Below are positions 35,787 to 46,260 of a DNA stretch of 64,000 bases, in pieces. Origin of the DNA: Billgrantia tianxiuensis (GTDB taxonomy: Bacteria; Pseudomonadota; Gammaproteobacteria; Pseudomonadales; Halomonadaceae). The stretch is taken from assembly GCF_009834345.1 (NCBI RefSeq), contig NZ_CP035042.1:496001-560000 (forward strand), written 5' to 3'. The notes beneath the pieces are model-generated. The model ran no database searches. It was given only the letters and a program-made list of their open reading frames with translations, and was not told the origin of the DNA. The translations under genes and the position numbers were made by a program. Every line of letters begins with the position of its first letter. Within the stretch, counting starts at the first letter, position 1.

Positions 35787-37982
35787 TCAGCTCGAGGCGA
35801 TGGGCTTGGCGCCTCCGCCATGCGCGCCGCGCTGAAGCATGAATAGCGCCCCGCCGATGGCGAGCCCAGCGATATCGGTATAGATCCCGCCGTAGATCAT
35901 GCACAGGGCACCGATCAGCATCACCAGTCGCATCCAGATCTTCACTGGCCCGAAGAACCATGCCTGAACGGTGGCAGCCAGCAGCACGATACCCAGCGTG
36001 GCGGTCACGCCGACGCGCAGGATTTGCAGCCAGGTGCCTTCCATCAGCATGGCCGGGCTGTAGAAGAACATGAAGGGCACGATGAATGCTGCCAGGCCGA
36101 TCTTGAACGAGGTCACCGAGGTGGCCATGGCGTTGTCGCCCGAGATGCCTGCCGCGGCGTACGAAGCCAATGCCACAGGCGGCGTGATCGCCGAGACCAC
36201 CGCGAAGTAGAACACGAAGAAGTGCGCTACCAGCGGCTGGATGCCGATGTTGATCAGGCCGGGTGCCACTACCGAAGCCGCTACCGCATAGGCGGCCGTG
36301 GTTGGCATGCCCATGCCCAGCAGAATGCTGATACACATGGCGAAGAACAGTGCGAGCAACTGGCTGAAACCGGCCAGGCCGAGCAGCAGCGAGGAGAAGC
36401 GCGCACCGACGCCGGTCAGCGATATCACGCCGACGATAAGGCCGGCACAGGCGCACACGGCGATGATCTGGATCGACATGGTGCCGGCCAGCTGTAGCGC
36501 CTTGAGAATGGCGGCGGGCCCCATCTTGTTGGGCGAGATCCAGCTCACCACGGCGGCCGAGGCGGTGGCCAGGGTGCCGGCGCGGATCACCGAGTAGCCC
36601 ATGAACAGCGCGGCGACCAGAATGATGATAGGAGCGAACAGGTAGATTTGCTTGACGAGGCGGCGGAACTGAGGGATCTCCTCCTTGCGCATGCCACGCA
36701 TGCCCTTGCGGGCGGCCTCGAAGTCCACCATGAAATAGACGGAGGCAAAATAGAGAATGGCCGGAATCAGCGCTGCAATAGCGATTTCCGTGTAGGGAAT
36801 GCCGGTGATCTCGGCCATGATGAAGGCGCCGGCTCCCATGATCGGCGGCATGATCTGGCCGCCGGTAGAGGCGGCAGCCTCGATAGCACCCGCGCTACGG
36901 CCCGGATAGCCGACCTTTTTCATCAGCGGAATGGTCAGCGAACCGGTGGAGACCACGTTGCCGGCGCTGGTGCCGTTGATCATGCCCATCAGGCCCGAAG
37001 CGAAGATCGAGACCTTGGCCGGGCCGCCACGGGCGCGTCCTGCGGCGGCGAAGGCGAAGTTGACGAAGTAGTCACCTACCTTTGAGGCCTGCAGGAAGGC
37101 GGCGAAGATGATGAACAGAATGATGTAGGTCGAGGACACCGCAGTGGTTGGGCCGAGAATGCCGGTGTCGGTGTAGACCTGGCTGAAGAAACGGTTGAAC
37201 GACAGCCCCGGATAGCCGAGGAAGCCCGGCAGATAAGGGCCAGCCCACACATAGGCCAGGAAGATGGCCGAGATGACCACCAGTGCCAGGCCGGCTACGC
37301 GGCGGGTCAGCTCGAGGATCAGCAGCGAGCCGGAAAGGGCCGCCCAGGAGATGCCGATCGGAGCGAAGGCTGTGCCGGTCGCGGCGCGCAGCGGAGTATT
37401 GAACATCACCAGCAGGTAACCGGCGCTGGCCAATGCGCAAACCATCAGGACCAGGTCGGCCGGCGAGAGTTTCTCGCGTACCTGGCGATAACACCAGGAG
37501 AGCAGGATGGCGCCGATGGTGGCGAAAAGCAGCGGATAACCGTAATGCCAGGTCTCGACCTGCGGGTCGATACGCATGGCCCCGGCGTTGATCGCCTGGT
37601 TCATCAGGAACACCTGAACCAGCGAATAGATAGCGGGAATCAACAGCGCGTAGCTGGCCCAGGCAAGCCAGGCGGGTGAGCGCTGGGTACCGGCCTCACC
37701 GGCAAAGCGGCAGCCTGCATAGAAGGAGTAGCCGAGAATCAATGCGCCGGCGATATGCACGATACGAAACGACCAGGTTTCCATCGGAATGGCATTGAGC
37801 GTGATCAGATGGAAGCTGGAGTAGGCGATGGCCATGGCGGCGAGCAGCAAAAACTGCCAACCGCTGAAGAGTCGCCGGTTGGATTCGACGACTTCCTCGT
37901 CGACGCCTTCGGCAATGGACTCGGGTGCCTTGTCGATGGCCTCCTCGGACGCCCCGGGATGGGTATCGGGAGAATTGCTCAT
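35787..37982 (-). CDS. TRAP transporter fused permease (4TM/12TM, TAXI type)
   Basis: A 731-residue membrane protein that joins the small (DctQ-like) and large (DctM-like) TRAP permease subunits, as is usual when the partner is a TAXI-type binding protein. About 18 hydrophobic segments follow a 30-residue acidic N-terminal tail. The DctM region contains MINGTSAGNVVSTGSLTIPLMKK and AASTGGQIMPPIMGAGAFIM. The substrate is unknown; TAXI systems have been linked to glutamate or dicarboxylates. It follows the binding-protein gene on the same strand. Confidence 0.93.
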   Translation of the reverse strand: MSNSPDTHPGASEEAIDKAPESIAEGVDEEVVESNRRLFSGWQFLLLAAMAIAYSSFHLITLNAIPMETWSFRIVHIAGALILGYSFYAGCRFAGEAGTQRSPAWLAWASYALLIPAIYSLVQVFLMNQAINAGAMRIDPQVETWHYGYPLLFATIGAILLSWCYRQVREKLSPADLVLMVCALASAGYLLVMFNTPLRAATGTAFAPIGISWAALSGSLLILELTRRVAGLALVVISAIFLAYVWAGPYLPGFLGYPGLSFNRFFSQVYTDTGILGPTTAVSSTYIILFIIFAAFLQASKVGDYFVNFAFAAAGRARGGPAKVSIFASGLMGMINGTSAGNVVSTGSLTIPLMKKVGYPGRSAGAIEAAASTGGQIMPPIMGAGAFIMAEITGIPYTEIAIAALIPAILYFASVYFMVDFEAARKGMRGMRKEEIPQFRRLVKQIYLFAPIIILVAALFMGYSVIRAGTLATASAAVVSWISPNKMGPAAILKALQLAGTMSIQIIAVCACAGLIVGVISLTGVGARFSSLLLGLAGFSQLLALFFAMCISILLGMGMPTTAAYAVAASVVAPGLINIGIQPLVAHFFVFYFAVVSAITPPVALASYAAAGISGDNAMATSVTSFKIGLAAFIVPFMFFYSPAMLMEGTWLQILRVGVTATLGIVLLAATVQAWFFGPVKIWMRLVMLIGALCMIYGGIYTDIAGLAIGGALFMLQRGAHGGGAKPIASS

Positions 37983-38024
37983 GGGGTTATCACCCTCGGG
38001 TGTGGTGCTGCAGGGGTCGTGATG

Positions 38025-38054
38025 TTCCCCGTACCGGAGGGCCGGTACGGGGAA
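38025..38054 (-). promoter_or_regulatory. Hairpin between TAXI protein and permease genes
   Basis: A perfect 13-bp stem TTCCCCGTACCGG / CCGGTACGGGGAA with a 4-base loop lies within the operon. Such hairpins can stabilise the upstream message, giving more binding protein than permease. Confidence 0.7.
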
Positions 38055-38068
38055 GTGGGATCGAGTGC

Positions 38069-39054
38069 TTACTTGATCAGCGACTCATCGATTTCATAGC
38101 CGTTTTCCTGGTACCAGCGAGCGGCACCCGGGTGGAACGGCAGCACATTGTTATGCACGACATTCTCGGGATGGTGGTTTCCGCACTGCGGTGGACGTTG
38201 CGCATCTTGTCGTTGTTTTCCATGGTGATGCGGGTCACTTCGTAGACGAAGTCTTCCGGCAGGTCACAACGGGCGATGGCGAAGTTCCACATGGAGACGG
38301 CACGGGCGTCCTCTTCCAGCGTGGTGTAGGTGCTGGCCGGAATCGTGAACTCGGAGACGGGGAAGGCCTCGAGCACGGTGGCCTGTTCTTCCTCGGTGAA
38401 TTCGATGATGTTGACGTCGGTCTGCACCTCGAGCTGGCTGACCGCCGGGATCGGGATGCCGGCAGCGAAGGCAATGACGTCGAGCAGGCCGTCCTGAAGC
38501 TGGCCGCCGAGGTCGGACCAGCCGCCGTTGCGACGCTCGAAGTTGACGCCCAGGGTCTCGAGGATGGCCGGGAAGTAGGTGTCAGAAGTAGAAGCCGCCG
38601 GACCGAAGCCGATGCGGGCGCCGTCGGGGATCTCGGAAATGCTGGTGATTCCTGAGCTGGACAGCGCCGCGATAGAGAACGGGGTCTCGTACATCGGGAA
38701 CAGTGCACAGACGTTGTCCATCGGCACACCCGGGGCCAGCGGGCTTTCGCCCTTCACGGCATCGGCAGCCGGACCCATGGTGGTCAGACCGAAGGCGATG
38801 TCGCCACTGTGAACCAGGGCCAGGTTCTGAGTCGGGCCGCCAGTCACCTCACCACCACCGGAAATGTCGCCCAGCTCGTCGGCGATCAGGTTGGCCCAGC
38901 CGGAGCCGTATACGAAGTAGGTGCCGCCCTGGCTGGCAGTGCCGACGGTGAAGTTCGACGGCCAACCCTCACGGTCGGCGTGAGCGGTGGTAGCGGCGAC
39001 CAGCATGGCGGCGGCCAGGCTGCCGGTGAGCGCGAGGTTGGTGACGTTGCGCAT
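38069..39054 (-). CDS. TAXI-family TRAP solute-binding protein, apparent frameshift near C terminus
   Basis: About 328 residues after adding one base. A signal peptide (cleavage near AHADRE) precedes the binding domain, which opens VGTASQGGTYFVYGSGWANLI, a typical TAXI start. The first frame runs to a GGG at 38168-38170 (CCC on the coding strand) and ends wrongly; the next frame gives ENVVHNNVLPFHPGAARWY and finishes ESLIK at 38069, the normal TAXI end. One extra C restores a full protein. Likely sequencing error. It binds the substrate in the periplasm for the fused permease downstream. Confidence 0.88.
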
Positions 39055-39304
39055 GGCGTTTCTCCGTTGCGATTGTGGTTATGGCGTCAGCGCCAGTGGC
39101 GCGCCGCAACAGAAAGGCCTGTCGCAGCGCTGATAACGTTGACTAGCTTATTGAGTTAGCAACCGTTGTGCCGTGATGCAGTTTTGTTATTGAAATCAAT
39201 TTATTGTGAATTTTTACTTAGACAAAGGTCGAATCATGGGCGAGATGGTGCGTCTGAGTTTCCGCACTTTACTTCAATCTTATGTGTGGAAAGACGCACA
39301 CCTC
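39055..39304. other. AT-rich intergenic region upstream of the TAXI gene
   Basis: A 250-bp gap with an AT-rich core (39165-39240), probably the promoter area of the TAXI-TRAP operon. No specific motif is called. Confidence 0.4.
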
Positions 39305-41029
39305 TCAAGAATACGTTAGTCCTGGTTCGGCCAATATGGCAATTAGCCGGCTGGCCTGATGCAGGTCGTTCATCAACGATGAGGCAAGCCACGGGTCGAG
39401 GCGATGTTCGCGCAGGCGCTCGGCCAGTTCATGCTGCCAGTGGCGGCGGACTTCCTCGATGGGAGCGGCGATCGCCAGGCCCTGCTCCTCTTCGGCTAGC
39501 CGGTTGAGGCCTGTGGCGACGGCCAGACGCAGGTCGTCGTGAGCTTCGCGTAGGGGGCTCATGGGGGCGGAGTGTCGCAGCAAGCTGCGTTGCAGTACCT
39601 CACCGAAGCGTACGGCCTCCACCATGCGCAGCGTGCGTGCCTGCAAGATTTCCAGCCGTTCCTGCTGAGCCTCGGTCAGTGGCACGTCGATGCGTGCCTG
39701 AAAGGCAAGGATCTCGGTCAGCAGCGGCTTGATGCGCTCATGGTAGCGAGCGTTCACCGGTAGCCATGCCTCCGGGACGATTTGCCTTTCCACGGCTTCA
39801 CGTCCGGGCGGGTGTCCGATCACCTCGGCGCTGGGCAGCAGAATTGCCGTACATAGCAGGTGATAGGCGCGCCGGTTGAGACGTCGGCACTCCTGTTCCA
39901 TGGCCGCGACAGCGGTGTCGGCATGTTGCAGCGCGGCCGGATCGAGGTAGCGCGCCTGTGTCGGCAGCAGTCGCGCCGGTTCAGGAAAGCGGTGCTCGAG
40001 CCAGCGGGCCAGGCGCGGTATCCAGGGCAGCAGCAGAACGATGCCGAGCAGGTTGAACAGGGTGTGGAACAGCGCCAGTTTGAGTGGCCAGGCGGTCTCG
40101 GCCAGCCCTGCCAGTTCGGCAAGGACATCGACCAGCCAGGCCAGCGGCATCAGCAGGACCAGGGCAACCGCTGCGGTAGCCAGATTGAAAATGACATGGG
40201 CGCCAGCCAGGCGCCGGGCGGCCACGCCGGCCGAGAGCGCGCCGAGCACAGCGGTGACCGTAGTACCGACATTGGCGCCGATGGCAATGGCCAGGGCAGG
40301 GAGGTAGGGCAACTGGCCCGAGGCCAGGGCGGCCAGGGTGAGCAGCAGCGTGGCATGGCTCGATTGCATGACCACGGTGGCGATGACCCCGGCCAGCACG
40401 AACAGCGGCCAGTGCCAGGGCTGGTCGCCGATCCAGCCATCGAGGCGGAATCCATCCTGCCAGGCCTCGAAGCCCAGCTTCATGAAGTCGATACCGAGGA
40501 ACAGCAGGCCGATGCCAAGCAACAGTCCGGCGATGCCGGCCAGGGCGCCATCGCGCAAGCGGTAGCGGCCGAGCAGGCCGAGAGCGAGCAATGGCATGGC
40601 GTACTGGGCCAGATCGAAACGCAGGCCGAACGAGGCGATCAGCCAGGCGCCGGTGGTGGTGCCCAGGTTGGCGCCGAAGAGTAGCGCAATGGCACCTGGC
40701 AGCGTGATCAGGCCGGCGCTGACGAAAGACATTGCCAGCAGGGTGATTAACGAGCTGGACTGGACCAGGGCGGTGGCCAGGGCGCCGACGCCGATGGCAC
40801 GCCCCGGATGACTCGTGGCCGCGCTCAACCAGTGATCGAGCGTTCCGCCCGAGAGGCGCTTGATGGCTTCTTCGAGGTGGGACATGCCCCACAGGAACAG
40901 GCCCAGCCCGGCGGCCAGTGTGGCCAGATCGGGGCGTGACAGTAGCAGCAGCGCGACGACGACAAGCCCGAACAGCTCCAGTTGGCGGCGTCTGCGCTGG
41001 CCGATGCTACCGGGGGCCGTGCCCGTCAC
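39305..41029 (-). CDS. Na/Pi-cotransporter family protein with PhoU-like tail
   Basis: A 574-residue membrane protein of the NptA/YjbB type. Its two halves each carry the QSS motif (ALVQSSSL and VMQSSHATL) and an internal repeat typical of sodium-phosphate cotransporters (PF02690). The last 200 residues are cytosolic and helical, like the PhoU-related tail of YjbB. It probably exports or imports phosphate with sodium. The start is a GTG at 41029, only 2 bases after the yheV stop, so the two genes are co-transcribed. Confidence 0.85.
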   Translation of the reverse strand: MTGTAPGSIGQRRRRQLELFGLVVVALLLLSRPDLATLAAGLGLFLWGMSHLEEAIKRLSGGTLDHWLSAATSHPGRAIGVGALATALVQSSSLITLLAMSFVSAGLITLPGAIALLFGANLGTTTGAWLIASFGLRFDLAQYAMPLLALGLLGRYRLRDGALAGIAGLLLGIGLLFLGIDFMKLGFEAWQDGFRLDGWIGDQPWHWPLFVLAGVIATVVMQSSHATLLLTLAALASGQLPYLPALAIAIGANVGTTVTAVLGALSAGVAARRLAGAHVIFNLATAAVALVLLMPLAWLVDVLAELAGLAETAWPLKLALFHTLFNLLGIVLLLPWIPRLARWLEHRFPEPARLLPTQARYLDPAALQHADTAVAAMEQECRRLNRRAYHLLCTAILLPSAEVIGHPPGREAVERQIVPEAWLPVNARYHERIKPLLTEILAFQARIDVPLTEAQQERLEILQARTLRMVEAVRFGEVLQRSLLRHSAPMSPLREAHDDLRLAVATGLNRLAEEEQGLAIAAPIEEVRRHWQHELAERLREHRLDPWLASSLMNDLHQASRLIAILAEPGLTYS

Positions 41030-41031
41030 GT

Positions 41032-41277
41032 TCAGCGGCTCCTGGGGTCGAGGATTCTCACGGTCTGGATGGTGTTTTTACGCTGCTCTTCGCGCTCGCG
41101 GTTGACGCGTGTCTCCAGCTCGGTGGCCGCTTCCTCCTCGATCGGCGCCTGCTCGAAGAAGTCGCAGTTGACGCAGTCGCGATAGCGCACGCCGTTCTGC
41201 TCCCAGGCGCGGATGCGGTCCATCTCGGCACAGCGGGGGCAAACGGCACCGGCAATGAAGCGTTTCTGAACGGCCAT
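41032..41277 (-). CDS. yheV: YheV-family putative zinc-ribbon protein
   Basis: An 81-residue protein with the pattern KRFIAGAVCPRCAEMD...RDCVNCDF: two CxxC pairs form a zinc ribbon, as in YheV. GGAGG stands upstream of the ATG. It lies between prlC and the Na/Pi gene; a prlC-yheV pair is common in gammaproteobacteria. Function unknown. Confidence 0.85.
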   Translation of the reverse strand: MAVQKRFIAGAVCPRCAEMDRIRAWEQNGVRYRDCVNCDFFEQAPIEEEAATELETRVNREREEQRKNTIQTVRILDPRSR

Positions 41278-41354
41278 GATGCCTCCATGAGGAATAGCTG
41301 CCGAAGAGAACTCCGGCGGCGGTGTGGCTACGATAGCGCGCCGTACCGGTGTTG

Positions 41355-43405
41355 TCAGGCGGCGCGAATGCCGCTGTGGCGCAACAGCGGCTCGACGCTG
41401 GGCTCGCGGCCGCGGAAGGCACGGAACAGCTCCGCGGCATCACGGGCACCACCTTGCTCGAGAATCTCGCTGCGGAAGCGCCGGCCGGTCTCGGGATCGA
41501 AGATACCGGCTTCCTCGAAAGCGCTCCAGGCATCGGCGGAGAGCACCTCAGCCCACTTGTAGCTGTAGTAGCCTGCGGCATAGCCGCCGGCAAAAATATG
41601 GCTGAAGCCGTTCTGGAAGCGATTGAAGTCGGCCTTCGGTACGACGGACACGGCCAGGCGCACCTCGTCGAGCAGCGCCTGCACCTCGCTCGCCGTGGGG
41701 GCGGCCAGTTCATGGTGCAGGCGTAAGTCGAACAGCGAGAACTCCAACTGGCGCACCAGGCCCATGGCAGATTGGAAGTTCTTGGCCGCCTGCAGACGCT
41801 CGAGCAATTCGGCCGGCAAGGCCTCGCCGCTGTCGACATGACCGGCAATCAGGTCGAGCCCTTCGCGCTCCCAGCAGTAGTTCTCCATGAACTGGCTGGG
41901 CAGCTCCACGGCATCCCAGGCCACACCATTGATGCCGGACACCTCGGCAATGGTCTGCCGGGTCAGCATGTGGTGCAGTCCATGGCCGAACTCGTGGAAC
42001 AGGGTGGTAACCTCATCGTGGGTCAATAGCGCCGGGCGATCACCGACCGGACGGGTGAAGTTACAGGTCAGGTAGGCCACCGGTAGCTGCAGTCCGCCAT
42101 CCTCGCGGCAACGGCGCACCCGGCACTCGTCCATCCAGGCGCCGCCGCGCTTGCCTTCGCGTGCGTAGAGGTCGAGGTAGAAGCCGGCAATCGGCTCGCC
42201 ATGCTCGAGAATGCGGAAGTAGCGCACTTCGGGATGGTAGCGGGGGGCCTGACCGTCTTCCTCGAAAGTGACGCCATACAGGCGCTCTACTACCCGGAAC
42301 AGGCCATCGACCACTCGCGGCGCGGGGAAATAGGGGCGTAGTTGTTCCTGTGAGATGGCGTGGCGAGCCTCGCGCAGTTTCTCGCTGGCATAGCCCACGT
42401 CCCAAGGGGCGAGTTCGGGCAAGTCGAGGTTGTCGCGGGCATAGGCTTCGAGTTCTGCGAACTCCTCGCGTGCCTGGGGCACCGCACGGCGTGCCAGGTC
42501 CTCGAGGAAATCGAGGACCTGGCGCGGGGATTCGGCCATCTTGGTAGCAAGCGACAGGTCGGCATAGCTGGAGAAGCCGAGCAGCTCGGCCAGCTCGCGA
42601 CGCAGGCGCAGGGTCTCCTCGATGACCGGTGCGTTGTCGTATTCGCCGGCGTTGGGGCCTTGGTCCGAAGCGCGAGTGACGAAGGCGGTATAGACTTCGC
42701 GGCGCAGCTCGCGATCCTCGGCGAAGGTCAGCACGGGGTAGAAGCTGGGGAAGTCCAGGGTGATGCGATAACCCTTCACACCTTTTGCCTCGGCGTTGGC
42801 GGCCAGCGTCGCCAGCGCGCTTTCCGGCAGCCCGGCCAGCCTGTCCGCATCGTCGATGTCCTTGTGCCATGCCTGGGTGGCGTCGAGCAGCTGATTGGAG
42901 AAGGTGTTGGAGAGCTCCGACAGGCGCGCCTTGATCTCGCCGTAGCGGCGCTTCTTCTCGGCCGGCAGGTCGACGCCGGCAAGACGAAAGTCGCGCAGAG
43001 TGTTGTCGACGCTGCGCCGCTGGGCTTCGTCCAGCTCGGCCCAGGCCGGCCCCTCCTTGAGCGCCTGCCAGGCACGGAACAACGGCTCATGCTGTCCCAG
43101 CCAGGTGCTGTAGTCGGAGAGCTTGCCCAGGCAGGCCTGGTAGGCTTCGCGCAGGGCGGGCGAATTCATGGTGCCGTTGAGGTGCGACACCGGCGACCAG
43201 GCGCGGGAGAGACGGTCGTTGAGGGCTTCGAGCGGAGCGGCGAGACTCTCCAGGTGGGTGCCTCTCGCTGTGCTCGTTCGACCAGTGCCTCGACGCCCAC
43301 ACGATTGTCGGCGAGCAGTTCATCGATGGCGGGAACCACGTGCTCCGGCCGGATCTCGGCGAAGGGTGGCAGTTCATGCGGCTCGAGCAGCGGGTTGTGG
43401 GGCAT
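41355..43405 (-). CDS. prlC: Oligopeptidase A (M3 metallopeptidase), apparent frameshift
   Basis: About 683 residues after restoring one base, matching E. coli PrlC (680). From ATG 43405 the first frame gives MPHNPLLEPHELPPF and continues to PTW; it breaks at CC (43250-43251), and the second frame continues ESLAAPLEALNDRLS to the end. One extra G on the coding strand links them. The zinc motif is HEFGHGLHHM with the third ligand Glu about 25 residues on. PrlC degrades signal peptides and other short peptides in the cytosol. A sequencing error is more likely than a true disruption. Confidence 0.88.
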
Positions 43406-43548
43406 GCGCACCTCGGGTTTGCAGTCGGCGGGGAAGCGAATAGGCGTTAGATGCGGCCAACATGGGCAGGTTTCAATCCCGCCGTGGGGATTGGTCGCGG
43501 AGGGCCGGCCTGATAGGCTTGCGCCTCCACTAAAGTCGAGGTTAGGGC

Positions 43549-44889
43549 ATGAATGCAACCCTGGAGCGCTGGAGCACGCGGCGAGCCTTTATCCTGGCGG
43601 TAACCGGCGCCGCGGTGGGGCTTGGCAATATCTGGCGTTTTCCCTACATCACCGGTGAGAACGGTGGCGCCGCTTTCCTGGTGCTCTACGTCGCTTTCGT
43701 GCTGTTGCTCGGACTGCCGGTGATGATGGCGGAGATACTGATCGGGCGTGCCGGTCGTCGCTCACCGATGCAGTCCCTGGGATACCTGGCCGGGCAGGCC
43801 GGAGCCAGTCGTCATTGGCGGCTGCTGGGCTTGTTCGGTGCCTTTACCGTCTTTTGCATCCTGTCGTTCTACTCCGTGGTCTCGGGCTGGTCCATCGAGT
43901 TCCTTGTCACTGCAGTCAATGGCGGCTTCAGCGGCCTCGGTGCGGCTGAGGTCGCTGCCGGCTTCGAGGGCTTCCTCGCCGATCCGCGTCGAATGACCTT
44001 CAACCACACGCTGTTCCTGTTCATGACCATGACCGTGGTGGCGGCAGGCGTGGCCAAGGGGCTGGAGCGGCTCAACAACTTGCTGATGCCACTGCTCTAC
44101 CTGCTGCTGATCCTGCTCGCCGGTTACGCCGCGACCACCGATGGCTTCGGTACCGCACTGACCTGGCTGTTCCGGCCCAACTTTTCTGCGATCACTCCCA
44201 TGGTCGTCATGCATGCCATGGGGCACGCCTTCTTCACCCTGGCGGTCGGTGCCTGCGCGCTAATGGCCTATGGCGCCTACATGCCCGAGCGGCAAAGCTT
44301 GCCGCGTGCCGCCGGTGCCGTGGCGGTACTCGACGTCAGCGTGGCGCTGCTGGCCGGGATCGCTATCTTCTCGGTGGTGTTCTCCCAGGGCATGGACCCC
44401 GGCGAAGGGCCGGGGCTGATGTTCGTCACCCTACCCATCGCCTTTGCCGAGCTGCCCTGGGGAGCGCTGTGGCTCAGCGTATTCTTCCTGCTGCTGTTGC
44501 TGGCCACCTGGACCTCTTCGATCAACCTGGCCGAACCCATGGTAGCCACGCTCCAGGGCATGGGACTCGGCCGCGGCAAGGCCGCCGCGGTGGTCGGCAT
44601 CGCCGTGTGGCTGGTGGGCCTGCTGTCGGTGCTGTCCTTCTCCGCCCTTGCCGAGTGGCGGCCGCTGTTCGGCATGAACGCCTTCGACCTGGTGACCACC
44701 ATTCCCACGGAAATCTTTCTGCCGGTGGGCGGCCTGCTGATTGCCGTCTTCGCCGCCTGGGTCATGCCCCGCCAGGTCGCCCAGGCGGCCATGGGTGTCG
44801 GCGAGCCGGGCTTCCGTCTATGGCAAGCGGTGGTACGCTGGGTCTCGATTCCCCTGGCGGCCCTGGTGCTGGCCGCAGGATTGCTGTAA
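43549..44889 (+). CDS. Neurotransmitter:sodium symporter (NSS/SNF) family transporter
   Basis: A 446-residue membrane protein with 12 hydrophobic segments. The N-terminal TGAAVGLGNIWRFPYI is the sodium/substrate site signature of the LeuT-type NSS family. Residues in the later TSSINLAEPMVA segment (unwound helix 8) would complete the Na2 site. Bacterial members take up amino acids with sodium, and this suits a salt-adapted host. Exact substrate unknown. It is followed 28 bases after its stop by the carbonic anhydrase-like gene. Confidence 0.88.
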   Translation: MNATLERWSTRRAFILAVTGAAVGLGNIWRFPYITGENGGAAFLVLYVAFVLLLGLPVMMAEILIGRAGRRSPMQSLGYLAGQAGASRHWRLLGLFGAFTVFCILSFYSVVSGWSIEFLVTAVNGGFSGLGAAEVAAGFEGFLADPRRMTFNHTLFLFMTMTVVAAGVAKGLERLNNLLMPLLYLLLILLAGYAATTDGFGTALTWLFRPNFSAITPMVVMHAMGHAFFTLAVGACALMAYGAYMPERQSLPRAAGAVAVLDVSVALLAGIAIFSVVFSQGMDPGEGPGLMFVTLPIAFAELPWGALWLSVFFLLLLLATWTSSINLAEPMVATLQGMGLGRGKAAAVVGIAVWLVGLLSVLSFSALAEWRPLFGMNAFDLVTTIPTEIFLPVGGLLIAVFAAWVMPRQVAQAAMGVGEPGFRLWQAVVRWVSIPLAALVLAAGLL

Positions 44890-44916
44890 CCCTGAGACGA
44901 CCGGCCTGGAGGCTTC

Positions 44917-45480
44917 ATGAGTTCGAACGATCCCATTCGTAGCTGGCAGGGCACGCGCCCTGCTCTGGGGGCACGAGTCTACGTCGACCCCGCCAGCGTG
45001 GTGCTCGGCGAGGTGGTGCTGGGCGACGACTGCTCGGTATGGCCGATGGCGGTGATCCGTGGCGACATGCATCGAATCCGCATCGGTGCGCGCACCAGTG
45101 TGCAGGATGGCAGCGTGCTGCACATCACCCACGCCAGCGACTTCAACCCCGACGGTTTTCCGCTGACCATCGGCGATGACGTCACCATCGGCCACAAGGC
45201 GATCCTGCATGGCTGCACGCTGGGTAACCGTATCCTGGTGGGCATGGGGGCCATCGTCATGGATGGTGCCGTGGTCGAGGATGAGGTGATCATTGCCGCC
45301 GGGGCCGTCGTCACTCCGGGCAAGCGTCTCGAGAGCGGCTTCGTCTATGCCGGCAATCCGGCCAAGGCGCTGCGTCCACTGAAGGACAAGGAGCGCGCCT
45401 TTTTCCCCTATACCGCTGGAAACTACGTCAAATTGAAAGACCAGTACCTGGCGGAACAGGGCGCAGCGTCGGCGGAGTGA
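44917..45480 (+). CDS. Gamma-carbonic anhydrase-like protein (YrdA type)
   Basis: A 187-residue left-handed beta-helix protein with hexapeptide repeats. The gamma-CA metal His residues are seen in the HITHAS segment and in GHKAILHGC; the stretch CSVWPMAVIRGDMHRIRIG is typical of the YrdA/PaaY group. Members bind zinc or other metals, but many show no carbonic anhydrase activity, so the function is uncertain. It probably shares a transcript with the upstream NSS gene. Confidence 0.88.
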   Translation: MSSNDPIRSWQGTRPALGARVYVDPASVVLGEVVLGDDCSVWPMAVIRGDMHRIRIGARTSVQDGSVLHITHASDFNPDGFPLTIGDDVTIGHKAILHGCTLGNRILVGMGAIVMDGAVVEDEVIIAAGAVVTPGKRLESGFVYAGNPAKALRPLKDKERAFFPYTAGNYVKLKDQYLAEQGAASAE

Positions 45481-45588
45481 CGTTTCGCTCCGATCCCCCT
45501 TCCATTGGCCCTCTAAACCATTGTTCATTATCGGTGTTGTGAGCGATAATATGGATATTTATCCAGTTTTTTGAGGGCTTGCCTCGGC

Positions 45589-46260
45589 ATGGCCGATTTT
45601 CGCACCCATCTCAGTGCTGCCGTGGGTGGCGGCACCCTCCTGGCCTTCGTCGGATGGCAGGGGGATCTATGGACGCCGGGAGAGGCGCTGCCGCTGGCAG
45701 CTCTGACCGCCTTCGGCGGCATCCTGCCCGATATCGATGCCGATCACTCCCACGCGGTGCGCCTGATTTTCAATACCATGGCCGTGCTGGCGGTGGTGGT
45801 GGGGGTGCTGTTGCTGCATGCTCGACTCGAGCCGGGGGCGCTACTGATGGTCTGCGGCGGCCTCTATCTTGGGGTGCGCTTCGTGCTGAGCCCGATCTTC
45901 AAGCGCTTCTCCGTGCATCGCGGGATCTGGCACTCACTGCTGGCCGCCGTGCTGTGCGGGTTGGCGACCAGCGTGGCCGGCTACCAGTGGCTTGGCCAGC
46001 CGGCTTGGCTGGCCTGGGCCCAGGGGCTGGCGCTGCTGCTGGGTTATGGCATCCATCTGCTACTCGACGAACTCTTCAGCGTGGATCTCACCGGCGTGCG
46101 CCTCAAGCGTTCCTTCGGCACGGCGCTCAAGCTGTTCGACTACCGCGAGCCGCTCAACTCCGCTTTGATGCTGCTGCTGGTTGCCGCGATGCTTCCGTGG
46201 ATGCCGCCCTGGCACGCACTCATGAGCCTGCTGGCTCAGGGCGCCATTTTCTGGCGATAG
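45589..46260 (+). CDS. YdjM-like metal-dependent membrane hydrolase (DUF457)
   Basis: A 223-residue membrane protein of the YdjM/LexA-regulated DUF457 family. Metal-binding candidates are [20 protein letters not shown] and [14 protein letters not shown]. It has five or so membrane segments. I start at ATG 45589 because the TTG at 45571 has no signal; the ribosome binding site before 45589 is weak. The 3' end overlaps the converging DctD-like gene by 25 bases. Confidence 0.8.
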   Translation: MADFRTHLSAAVGGGTLLAFVGWQGDLWTPGEALPLAALTAFGGILPDIDADHSHAVRLIFNTMAVLAVVVGVLLLHARLEPGALLMVCGGLYLGVRFVLSPIFKRFSVHRGIWHSLLAAVLCGLATSVAGYQWLGQPAWLAWAQGLALLLGYGIHLLLDELFSVDLTGVRLKRSFGTALKLFDYREPLNSALMLLLVAAMLPWMPPWHALMSLLAQGAIFWR

